Below are positions 1 to 6,279 of a DNA stretch of 9,183 nucleotides, piece by piece; position 1 is the stretch's first letter; each line of letters opens with the position of its first letter. Both the position numbers and the translations under genes were made by a program. Under the pieces are notes generated by a model, which was given only the letters and a program-made list of their open reading frames with translations, was not told the origin of the DNA and did not search any database. Where the stretch lies: NCBI GenBank assembly GCA_964429265.1, contig CAYSBK010000092.1:1-9183 (forward strand), in the 5' to 3' direction. This DNA comes from CAYSBK01 sp964429265. Lineage in GTDB: Bacteria; Planctomycetota; Phycisphaerae; Sedimentisphaerales; Anaerobacaceae.

Positions 1-55
1 TTAGGATACGCCGCTTTCATCATCCTTTCATCCACAACTTTCGGTTATACCTCAA

Positions 56-582
56 GCCGCCTTGCTGGCCTCGCATCAGCAGGGATTTCCTGGCCGCGCG
101 TGCTAGGTCGGGCGTGGTCAGCGGCGAAATCTGGCCGGCTGCGTGCCGGGCCTTGACGACGAAATAAGCAGGTATCGGGCGAATTGGAAATAGAGCGCCA
201 CAAGCTATGGATCCCGTCCGGCAGCGAGCTGTTTTAATCGAACGTCGGTCGGCATCGGCGGTTCTTGCGATTGGCCCAGGTTGATTTGCACCCGTTTGAA
301 AAGCTCCTGGTAGTCGGTGACGTGGCGGCGGCGGAGCCGGTCATAATCTTTCTTGCCGGCGTCGGCGATTTGCTCGGCGGTAATGGCGGACGGGTCGCCC
401 GTAATATCTCGGAAGTTCTTGAAACTCGTGGCGGCTGCCAGCAGGATCGTCGCCTGGTCCGCATTGCGAACGACAAGGCGGTCCGAGGCGGCGGTCACCT
501 TTCCGCCGCGTGCAAGCACCCTGACCCTTGCCTCGAACTTCATACCGGTTCCCTGCCACTCGGTGCTCCAGTTACCACCCAC
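56..582 (-). pseudogene. Decayed GH95 alpha-L-fucosidase fragment
   Basis: Reading from 582 downward, the translation resembles the N-terminal and linker part of glycoside hydrolase family 95: GTGMKFEARVRVLA, then ADQATILLAAATSFKNF, DITGDPSA and HVTDYQELFKRVQINLG, ending in GRDP. A TAG at 205-207 stops the frame. The same frame then continues with clear family sequence, LVALYFQFARYLLI followed by RPGTQPA, down to about 133. The next recognisable family segment, QISPLTTPDLARAARKSL, is in another frame at about 133-80. In intact enzymes it lies a few hundred residues further on, so the catalytic core between the two blocks is missing. Nothing recognisable remains in 1-55. The upstream part of the gene is also absent, because homology starts almost at the trxB stop codon. 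An intact family member would be around 750-800 residues. This is a non-functional remnant, judged from remembered family motifs without an alignment. Confidence 0.8.
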
Positions 583-1567
583 CTTCCTGAAGCAGGTCCC
601 CTACGGGTTCGTTCCACCAGTCGGGATTGCGGAAATAGTTTTTGAGCATCATCGCAGCGGTGACGCCGTCGCCCACGGCGGTGGCGAGCTGCATCGCGGC
701 GGCCACCCTGCAGTCGCCGGCGACGAAGACGCCAGCCGTGCTGGTGCGAAGGTATGCACAGTCGCACTTTATGAATCCCTTGTCGGTGAGTTCCACAAAG
801 CCTTTCAAGAAGCGTGTATTCGGGACCATTCCGACGAAGATAAATACGCCGTCGCAGGGGAAGTCCTCTTCCTGGGCGGTTTTGAGGTTTTTGAGCCTGA
901 CCGATTCGACCCGGTCGCGGCCCTGGATGCTTGTGGCGACAGTGCTGTACCTGATGGTCAGGTTCGAACCCGGGCGGCGGGCATATTGCTCAAGCTCTTC
1001 GACCAGGACCTTTGTGGCTCTAAACTCATCTCTTCGGTGAATCAGCGTTACCTCGGCGGCATATTTCGCCAGGTGGAGGGTTTCCTCCAAGGCGGTGTTG
1101 CCGCCGCCGACGGCCAGGACACGTTTGCCTTTGAAAAACGGGGCGTCACACGTTCCGCAATAACTAACGCCGGCGCCGGCCTGCCTGAACCTGTCTTCGC
1201 CGGGGATTCCAAGTTTGCGGTAATCGCTTCCCGGTGCGAGGATGACGGCGCGGGTGAGGTATTCGGACCGGTCGCAGCGCACAACTATATCGCCGTTTGT
1301 GAGCTTTTCGAGGGAGGTAACTTCGGAACCGGTCTTTATCTCCGCGCCGAAGGCCTTTGCCTGCTGGAGCATCTGCTCTATCAGGCCAGGTCCGTCGATT
1401 TTGACTATGCCGGGGTAGTTTTCGATTCTGTCGGTATTGATGATCTGTCCGCCGGGCATAAACTTTTCAAGTACGAGCGTCTTGAGCCTGTCTCTTGCGG
1501 CGTAGAGGGCTGCCGCCAGCCCTGCAGGGCCGGCTCCCACAATGATGCAATCGTATTTGTCAGTCAT
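572..1567 (-). CDS. trxB: Thioredoxin reductase (NADPH, FAD)
   Basis: This 331-residue cytoplasmic flavoprotein would reduce thioredoxin with NADPH; family members are usually about 310-330 residues. The N-terminal FAD-binding GAGPAG is at 11-16. The redox-active CGTC disulfide is at 137-140, followed by DAPFF. The NADPH-binding Rossmann motif GGGNTALEE is at 154-162. HRRDEFRA at 177-184 marks NADPH preference, and AGDCR at 283-287 is the C-terminal FAD motif. Compared with the E. coli enzyme, GGGDSA is GGGNTA, and the Arg-Gln pair after the GD motif appears as Met-Gln (AAMQLATA). A short Trp-containing tail (PDWWNEP to the final GGW) extends the C terminus. ATG is preceded by AAAGGA about 8 nt upstream. 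The gene lies 26 nt downstream of the unknown membrane-protein gene, so the two are probably co-transcribed. The reduced thioredoxin could serve NrdJ, encoded elsewhere in the window. Confidence 0.93.
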   Translation of the reverse strand: MTDKYDCIIVGAGPAGLAAALYAARDRLKTLVLEKFMPGGQIINTDRIENYPGIVKIDGPGLIEQMLQQAKAFGAEIKTGSEVTSLEKLTNGDIVVRCDRSEYLTRAVILAPGSDYRKLGIPGEDRFRQAGAGVSYCGTCDAPFFKGKRVLAVGGGNTALEETLHLAKYAAEVTLIHRRDEFRATKVLVEELEQYARRPGSNLTIRYSTVATSIQGRDRVESVRLKNLKTAQEEDFPCDGVFIFVGMVPNTRFLKGFVELTDKGFIKCDCAYLRTSTAGVFVAGDCRVAAAMQLATAVGDGVTAAMMLKNYFRNPDWWNEPVGDLLQEGGW

Positions 1568-1593
1568 AGTGCGGGTCCTTTCGTTTAATGGCG

Positions 1594-2505
1594 TTAGAAG
1601 ACATCAAGCTCCAATTCCTCGCCGCGGCCGAGGACATAATCGGCGCGTTCGGGAAACAGTGCTGCTATGGTCTGTGCGGTGGTCGATTCGAGGATGTACA
1701 ACAATTTCTTCCGTTTGCGAAGGATAACCTTCCAGAGCCTTCCCTGGCGGTCGAGTAGCACCCGCCTCGACATACCCGAGCCATCCAGAACGGCTATACC
1801 AAGTTGACGGGTACCCTGGTTGGGTTCGTTGCCTGGAAGCGCAGTGATTCGAAGCGGTATAATGGTGCCATCGTCCTGCAGCACGTCCAGCAGGACCTCG
1901 GGCGTACCAGACCTTGCCATCCGGACAAGGAAAAGGTCAACCAGTGCCTCCGGGAGACAGTTGGGCTTGAGGTTCAGTTTTCTGGGGCTGCTGGGACGGT
2001 CGGCCCCGGTAAAAATGGCGGTATTGTTCTTTCCGATGATGGTGCGGGTGCCAGCTTGCGGTAGGGGCCTGAGGGTCTTGATGGTCCAGGCAAAGTAGTC
2101 GAGCCTGTCGTTGGCTTCAAACCGTGCCAGTTGCTCCTTTCCGAACCGGCCCTTGATGTAGAGGTAGCTATTCAGCCGTACGGTGCCTGCGGTGCTATGG
2201 TCGAATGTGTCGGCGTTGAAGCCGACCTGCGTTCCCGCGATGTTGGTTATGAGAAAGAACCTGCCGGCAGGCTGGTCACGCATCGACGCGCCGAGGCCGT
2301 CTTCTTTTATCCGGCGAACCAGGGCGGCGGCCGCCCTGCGGGGCCGGGTTTGCCTGGAGTAGACTATGAACCTTGCGATAAGCACACCCAGCACCAGCAG
2401 GCCCAACAGAACGAGCTTATCGGTCTGATATTTTGCGAGCAGATCGGGGCGTCTCATAACGTCGGCGATGATAATCGCTGGGGGTTCGGTTTGCAATAAC
2501 TCCAC
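1594..2505 (-). CDS. Unknown single-pass membrane protein upstream of trxB
   Basis: I do not recognise a family for this 303-residue product. Residues about 30-49 form one strongly hydrophobic helix (LVLLGLLVLGVLIARFIVY), followed at once by the basic stretch RQTRPRRAAAALVRR. By the positive-inside rule this puts the large C-terminal part (about 51-303) in the cytoplasm. That part is soluble-looking, mixed alpha/beta, and rich in basic and hydrophobic alternation, without obvious catalytic motifs or a Cys pair. It ends in the acidic tail GEELELDVF. Base composition resembles its neighbours. The start is uncertain: GTG at 2503-2505 has no good Shine-Dalgarno, a TAG closes the frame a short way upstream, and the first in-frame ATG is codon 17 (2455-2457). 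Its stop lies 26 nt before trxB, suggesting an operon and possibly a redox or envelope-related role, but that is only context. Confidence 0.65.
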   Translation of the reverse strand: MELLQTEPPAIIIADVMRRPDLLAKYQTDKLVLLGLLVLGVLIARFIVYSRQTRPRRAAAALVRRIKEDGLGASMRDQPAGRFFLITNIAGTQVGFNADTFDHSTAGTVRLNSYLYIKGRFGKEQLARFEANDRLDYFAWTIKTLRPLPQAGTRTIIGKNNTAIFTGADRPSSPRKLNLKPNCLPEALVDLFLVRMARSGTPEVLLDVLQDDGTIIPLRITALPGNEPNQGTRQLGIAVLDGSGMSRRVLLDRQGRLWKVILRKRKKLLYILESTTAQTIAALFPERADYVLGRGEELELDVF

Positions 2506-2712
2506 GCACTGCGCTGCCAGAGCGAGGCAAAGGGGAAATTTGACCTAAGACTGCTTTTGGTTATGGCCGAACAATTATTAGTATTTAGTTAGGAAGTGGA
2601 CGGGCAGGATGCCACCGGGACATTTGGAAAAGATTCTCACGGTTGGTCCCCGTTGGATTATGGGTAGCTGGTTTTGCAATCTAATCAAGAAGTGTTTTTA
2701 TCGGCTGAGCGG

Positions 2713-2731
2713 CTCCGCCGGCAAGGCGGGG
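2713..2731 (+). other. GC-rich hairpin in PilZ gene leader
   Basis: CTCCGCC (2713-2719) can pair with GGCGGGG (2725-2731) around the loop GGCAA, giving a 7-bp stem with one G-U pair. It sits 30 nt before the preferred ATG and about 17 nt before the Shine-Dalgarno. No T-run follows, so it is not a standard intrinsic terminator. It could be an mRNA leader structure or chance in GC-rich DNA. Confidence 0.35.
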
Positions 2732-2748
2732 TGGCTGCCGGTGCGCAC

Positions 2749-2756
2749 AGGGGGGG
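2749..2756 (+). promoter_or_regulatory. Shine-Dalgarno that fixes the PilZ start
   Basis: AGGGGGG runs up to 2756 and is followed by a 5-nt spacer (TTGAT) and ATG at 2762. The upstream in-frame ATG at 2609 has only a poorly spaced GGGCAGG directly against it. This site is the main reason for choosing the shorter protein. Confidence 0.6.
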
Positions 2757-2761
2757 TTGAT

Positions 2762-3574
2762 ATGAGCGAAGTAGCGATGCTCGAGGGTGCCGAACCGCGG
2801 ACCATCCTCGAAGAGCTGATGGACAGGCGTATTCCCGCCATAATGAGCTATCTGTCCAGCGGCAAGTGGCACGTGGCGAAGGTTGAGCTTGCGGGACTTG
2901 GGGCGGGCACGGTAACGGTGCGTTTGCTGGCGGGTTCGAAGCCTCATCCGATGAACATAAAGCCCGACCAACCTGTTGGTGTTTCGCTGAAGTTTGGCTA
3001 CGGCAAGTTTATCTTCGACAGCAGGGTGCTGTCGCTGGAGCCGTCGGCCGATGCGACCCGGGGCGGGACGATAATACTGGAGCTGCCCGACAGGATTGAA
3101 ATGGTGCAGCGCCGGGCCTTCTTCCGCGTGGAGGTGCCTCAATCGCTGAAGGTGAACGTGTTGTTGTGGCGTCGCAGGCAGCAGGACGGCGCGGGCGTCG
3201 GGGACCCGCAGCAATCGCAGGTTCCACCCGGGCGGTACTGGAATGGCCGACTGGTGGATATTTCCGCAGGCGGAGCGCAGGTGGCGATTGATTCGACCGA
3301 TGGGAGAGATTTCAGGGTCGGTCAATTTGTAGGGCTGCGTTTTACGCCGATGCCTTACGAGACGCCGCTGATGTTCAATGCTCAAATCAGGAACATCCTG
3401 CCGACCGCCGACGGCAGGAGCCTGTGCCTCGGTATGCAGATCGTCGGCCTGGAAGCCAGCCCCGAAGGGCGCGAGGTCTTGTCCCGGCTGGTGGGCGTGG
3501 TGGAGCGGTACTACCAGATGGGCCGATCGGCCGTGAAGCAACAGGACTTTCAGGGTGCACCGACCGCCACTTAG
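2762..3574 (+). CDS. YcgR-like PilZ domain protein (c-di-GMP receptor)
   Basis: This 270-residue soluble protein probably binds cyclic di-GMP and passes the signal to a partner, such as the flagellar motor, an envelope or export machine, or a regulator. Residues about 15-108 look like the YcgR-type N-terminal beta-barrel domain. The PilZ domain starts at about 115. Its first ligand motif, RxxxR, is RAFFR at 118-122, and its second, DxSxxG, is DISAGG at 166-171. The two motifs are about 44 residues apart, longer than usual, because of a polar Gln/Gly/Pro-rich loop at about 137-160. There is no membrane segment or signal peptide. Upstream codons from ATG 2609 would add 51 residues (321 total); I leave them out because the strong Shine-Dalgarno is at 2762 and the extension shows no domain. 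No flagellar, pilus or diguanylate cyclase gene is adjacent, so the target is unknown. It converges with pckG, with 71 nt between the stops. Confidence 0.85.
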   Translation: MSEVAMLEGAEPRTILEELMDRRIPAIMSYLSSGKWHVAKVELAGLGAGTVTVRLLAGSKPHPMNIKPDQPVGVSLKFGYGKFIFDSRVLSLEPSADATRGGTIILELPDRIEMVQRRAFFRVEVPQSLKVNVLLWRRRQQDGAGVGDPQQSQVPPGRYWNGRLVDISAGGAQVAIDSTDGRDFRVGQFVGLRFTPMPYETPLMFNAQIRNILPTADGRSLCLGMQIVGLEASPEGREVLSRLVGVVERYYQMGRSAVKQQDFQGAPTAT

Positions 3575-3645
3575 CAGTGGTATTGCCAGAGGCACGGGTT
3601 CAAAGCCTCGGTCGTATCCAGCGCCAGCCTGCCGGCGGAGTCTTG

Positions 3646-5526
3646 CTAATCAGCGGTCAAATCAAAAGGCGAGATGTAATCGCCGTGGTCGGCGCGTGCT
3701 GCATTGAGCCTTTCCCTGACGCGGTCGAACGTCTCGTAAAGTAGTTGCGGCGTGTCGGCAACCTTTTCCCTGTAGATTTTCTCGACGCGGTCGAGTTTTG
3801 CGAGGTTCTCGGATATGCGTACGGTGAACTGCCGCCGGTAATCATCCCTGGTGTAATCCTTGTTGAGGTGCTGTTTGAACAGCCTGGCGAGGTCGTCGTA
3901 TTTTGGTATCAAGCCCGTCGGTGTCTTAAGTGCTTCGGCGTCGCCGTTGACGCGAAGCTCCGCCCAGAGCAGCCAGACGAGCTTGTCGGCCATGCCGTTG
4001 AGGTATTTGCCTTTTTCGTCTTTCAGGAAGTAATTCACCGAGAATATCACCGGTGGTTTTTCGAGACCTTCGGCGAAATCGAGATTGACCTGGACGTACC
4101 TGCCCAGGGGTATCGAAAGAAAATCAAGATTTGACATCAGGTTGAAGGTGCGGACGCCCTCTTTGCCCAGGGTCGCGGCGGTGGTCTCGGATTCCAGCGC
4201 TGCGCCTTTTATCAATATTCCTTCCTGCCAGTTGTAGGCCTGTTCAACAGGGACCCAGGTGTCACTGTCGCGTCCGCCGTAGATGATGGCTCCAAGCGGC
4301 ACGCCCTGCGGGTCGTCAAGGTTGGGGTCGCGGTTTGAAAGGTCTGCGATGTTGAGGCAGTAGCGTGCATTCTTGTGTGACGGGGTGATTTCGTTGCCGT
4401 CGGCGTCGGTCTTGCCCTTGTGCCAGCGGCCCGAATGGTTGATGCCTTGCTGCGGCAGTTCAATACCCATACCGAGCCAGTAGGGTTTGTTGTCGTTGCC
4501 GATAAGGACGTTCGAGAAGATGACCTCGCACGGGCGGGTCAGGGCGTCATAGATAATAGGGTCGTCCTTGGGGTTGACATCGCGGATGATGCCGAAGATG
4601 CCCTTTTCGACGTTGGCGCAGCGGACCAGGCCGGCTTCCTTTCGCAGGTAGGCGATGTCGTCGCCGATGATGGTCTGGCCGGGTAGCATAGCGGTGGAGG
4701 TTTTGCCGCAGGCCGAGGGAAATGCCCCGGCGAAGTACGTTACCCTGCCGGCAGGCCCGTGTATGCCCATAATAAACATATGCTCGGCGAGCCAGCCTTG
4801 TCGGGACGCCCTTTGTATGGCCAGCCGCAGCGACAGTTTTTTCAGCCCTATGGTGTTGCCGCCGTACTGCGTGTTGACACTGTAAACCAGGTCCTCTTCG
4901 AGGTCGATGTAAACCCGCCGCTTGTCGATGTTCTTGCTTACGGCATTTTCAAGCTCGCCTTCGGAATGGAGGAACCGAAAGAAATCGGGCGAATCACCGA
5001 TCTTGCGGAAGTATTCGTAGCCTGGGCGATAGAGGATGAGTTCGCTGTGTGCGACATACGGCGAGTCTGTGATCTGGACGCACGGAATGGAGAACGGTGA
5101 ATCGGTCGGTCCGAGGCAAAAAAAGCAGACGAGCATTTCGCGGCCGACCATAGAGTCCTTCAGGAACGAGCGGACCTCTTCCACGCCGGTGGCCTTGTCG
5201 ATGGAATTGAGGCTTTCGCCGAGTTCTGAGCCGGGCGGCAACAGGTACTTTGTACGGGCCTTGTCGCGGGCCTGGTCGTAGTAGCCGTCGAAATGACAGG
5301 TGTGGCCCGGCAGGTTCAGCGTTCTTTCCTCGCCCAGCTCTATGGCCCTGCGGCGGATGTAATCGGCGTCGGCGTCGCTGCCGGTGAAAACGAAGACCGA
5401 GTCGGGGTTGCACAGCTCGATGGCGTCGGCGATGAACTTGTGCAGTTTGTGATTTTCCAGGGCCATCAGTTTCTGGCGGGCAGTGCCAGCCAGTTTTCTC
5501 TGCAGAACTTGTTGAGGCTCAGACAT
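3646..5526 (-). CDS. pckG: Phosphoenolpyruvate carboxykinase (GTP)
   Basis: This 626-residue cytoplasmic enzyme interconverts oxaloacetate plus GTP with PEP, GDP and CO2, the entry step of gluconeogenesis, or in reverse a CO2-fixing anaplerotic step in fermenters. Length is typical of the GTP family (about 600-630), not the ATP family (about 530). Visible motifs are YGGNTIGLKKL at 221-231 (metal-binding Lys), MGIHGP at 253-258 (metal-binding His), the P-loop FPSACGKT at 269-276 with the reactive Cys at 273, and the kinase-2 motif GDDIAYLR at 288-295. The usual Asn after FPSACGKT is Ser here. The ATG is preceded by GGAGGTG about 10 nt upstream, and a strong sigma70-type promoter lies at 5585-5614. 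The gene stands alone: it is divergent from the archease operon and convergent with the PilZ gene. It ends in TAG. No intrinsic terminator with a T-run is evident in the 71 nt between the convergent stops. Confidence 0.96.
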   Translation of the reverse strand: MSEPQQVLQRKLAGTARQKLMALENHKLHKFIADAIELCNPDSVFVFTGSDADADYIRRRAIELGEERTLNLPGHTCHFDGYYDQARDKARTKYLLPPGSELGESLNSIDKATGVEEVRSFLKDSMVGREMLVCFFCLGPTDSPFSIPCVQITDSPYVAHSELILYRPGYEYFRKIGDSPDFFRFLHSEGELENAVSKNIDKRRVYIDLEEDLVYSVNTQYGGNTIGLKKLSLRLAIQRASRQGWLAEHMFIMGIHGPAGRVTYFAGAFPSACGKTSTAMLPGQTIIGDDIAYLRKEAGLVRCANVEKGIFGIIRDVNPKDDPIIYDALTRPCEVIFSNVLIGNDNKPYWLGMGIELPQQGINHSGRWHKGKTDADGNEITPSHKNARYCLNIADLSNRDPNLDDPQGVPLGAIIYGGRDSDTWVPVEQAYNWQEGILIKGAALESETTAATLGKEGVRTFNLMSNLDFLSIPLGRYVQVNLDFAEGLEKPPVIFSVNYFLKDEKGKYLNGMADKLVWLLWAELRVNGDAEALKTPTGLIPKYDDLARLFKQHLNKDYTRDDYRRQFTVRISENLAKLDRVEKIYREKVADTPQLLYETFDRVRERLNAARADHGDYISPFDLTAD

Positions 5527-5584
5527 TTGCGCAAAGCACCTCCATCAATCATTGTTCAGACGTTCCTGGCCAAAAAACCGCAGG

Positions 5585-5614
5585 ATTCTAAACAGCCGGT
5601 TGTGATGATGTCAA
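5585..5614 (-). promoter_or_regulatory. Sigma70-type promoter for pckG
   Basis: On the minus strand the -35 is TTGACA (5614-5609, perfect consensus) and the -10 is TAGAAT (5590-5585, five of six), with an 18-nt spacer. Transcription would start near 5578 and leave a leader of about 50 nt carrying GGAGGTG. The match and placement are good; no experiment is available. Confidence 0.7.
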
Positions 5615-5710
5615 AGACTTTTTCGGATTTTCTCAGTTTTCCGCAGCCCAGCGGGCCGAGATTGTGTCGCGGGGTTACTCGTGGGGTGCTCAGGCGAGTT
5701 GCATTGCGGC

Positions 5711-5739
5711 TTGCAAGTGCGCTGCCGGAAGCGTATGAT
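5711..5739 (+). promoter_or_regulatory. Sigma70-type promoter for archease-rtcB-nrdJ
   Basis: TTGCAA (5711-5716, four of six) and TATGAT (5734-5739, five of six) are separated by 17 nt. Transcription would start near 5746, giving a leader of about 93 nt that contains the two hairpins at 5785-5824. Enterobacterial rtcBA is driven by sigma54 with RtcR; I saw no good -24/-12 pair here and no RtcR gene in the window, so control is probably different. Confidence 0.55.
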
Positions 5740-5784
5740 GGCTGCACAAAAAGGCTTGGGGCGTCGTAGATACCGTGTCAGTTC

Positions 5785-5824
5785 AGCGTTTGGGTGGGAA
5801 ACGTTCGGCCTTTGTGGTAGGCCG
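5785..5824 (+). other. Two abutting 7-nt-loop hairpins in the archease-rtcB leader
   Basis: Hairpin 1: AGCGTTT (5785-5791) pairs with AAACGTT (5799-5805), with one G-U, around the loop GGGTGGG. Hairpin 2 begins at the very next base: CGGCCT (5806-5811) pairs perfectly with AGGCCG (5819-5824) around the loop TTGTGGT. The last base of hairpin 2 is the first base of the Shine-Dalgarno GGGAAGG (5824-5830), 8 nt before the archease ATG. The stems could stack coaxially and affect ribosome access. As an alternative the inverted repeats could be protein-binding sites on DNA. Pairing is read directly from the sequence; function is inference. Confidence 0.5.
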
Positions 5825-5838
5825 GGAAGGTTTGTTAT

Positions 5839-6264
5839 ATGTGCCAGCCGTACTGGGAGCATTACCCGCATCCCGCGGATATGGGCATCCGGGGTTTCGG
5901 GAGGACAAAAGAGGAGGCTTTCGAGCAGGCGGCGCTGGCGCTGGCGGCGGTTGTGGCGGACCCCGGCAGCGTGATACCGACCCAGCGGATTGATATTGAC
6001 TGTCAGCAACAGGATAACGACGAACTGCTGCTGGTTGAGTGGTTGAACTCAATAGTGTACGAGATGGCGACAAGGCGGATGTTGTTCGGGCGGTTCAGGG
6101 TCAGGTTTGAGGACGGCGGCCTCAGAGGGCAGGCCTGGGGCGAGTTGCTGGACGTCGAGCGACACCGGCCGACGGTGGAGGTCAAGGCGGCCACCTACTG
6201 CGATCTGGCTGTTCGCCGCGGCAGGGACGGCTTGTGGATGGCACAGTGCATTGTGGACGTTTAG
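5839..6264 (+). CDS. Archease, RtcB ligase activator
   Basis: This 141-residue protein matches the archease family in length and layout. Archease promotes guanylylation and multiple turnover of RtcB RNA ligase and can alter its nucleotide use. The N-terminal family motif is HPADMGIRGFG (11-21), with the expected metal-binding Asp at 14. A central helix segment ELLLVEWLNSIVYE (62-75) matches the usual LLxxWLNELLY region. VKAATYCDLAV (115-125) is the conserved KAxTYH-like strand, with Cys where His is common. The chain ends in IVDV, giving the conserved C-terminal Asp at 140. ATG 5839 is preceded by GGGAAGG with an 8-nt spacer. The gene is 15 nt upstream of rtcB, an arrangement known from many bacteria and archaea, which supports both assignments. 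It is probably the first gene of a three-gene operon. Confidence 0.9.
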   Translation: MCQPYWEHYPHPADMGIRGFGRTKEEAFEQAALALAAVVADPGSVIPTQRIDIDCQQQDNDELLLVEWLNSIVYEMATRRMLFGRFRVRFEDGGLRGQAWGELLDVERHRPTVEVKAATYCDLAVRRGRDGLWMAQCIVDV

Positions 6265-6279
6265 CGTGGAAGGAAAGAA

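Larger units (their letters stand above)
2506..2761. other. Divergent intergenic region between membrane-protein and PilZ genes
   Basis: This stretch separates two divergently transcribed genes and should hold both promoters. Bases about 2536-2592 are noticeably AT-rich compared with the rest. On the plus strand a weak sigma70-like pair is visible, TTGACC (2540-2545) and TATGGC (2562-2567) with a 16-nt spacer; the -10 element matches poorly. No good promoter was found for the minus-strand gene. A GC-rich hairpin lies at 2713-2731. The plus-strand frame is open from an ATG at 2609, so part of this region could be coding if the PilZ protein started there, but I prefer the start at 2762. Confidence 0.4.

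Noticed and set aside
205..207. Amber codon in the GH95 remnant as possible recoding or readthrough
   Set aside because: TAG is the normal terminator of the PilZ, pckG, archease and rtcB genes here, and the GH95 fragment also has a frameshift and deletion, so simple decay explains it.
353..1588. Long plus-strand open frame (411 codons) opposite trxB
   Set aside because: It is the antisense of a clear thioredoxin reductase; high GC keeps opposite frames open. Its translation shows no family motif.
2732..2761. c-di-GMP (GEMM) riboswitch before the PilZ gene
   Set aside because: GCGCACAGGG loosely recalls part of the GEMM consensus, but the rest of the conserved core and the paired helices are missing.
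2681..3595. Long minus-strand open frame (304 codons) opposite the PilZ gene
   Set aside because: His/Arg/Pro-rich translation without motifs, typical of an antisense shadow; the PilZ motifs are on the plus strand.
3566..3609. Intrinsic terminator between the PilZ gene and pckG
   Set aside because: A short stem over the PilZ stop codon (CCACT/AGTGG, 4-nt loop) and a 5-bp stem (3589-3593 with 3605-3609) exist, but both are weak and neither is followed by a T-run on either strand.
5785..5824. A complete tRNA-His gene
   Set aside because: Only an anticodon-arm-like hairpin is present; there is no acceptor stem, no TTCGA T-loop sequence and no D-arm pattern around it.
5681..5974. Small plus-strand open frames overlapping the start of archease
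   Set aside because: They lie in other frames over the promoter, the leader and the archease start, show Arg/Gly-rich low-complexity translation, and have no ribosome binding site.
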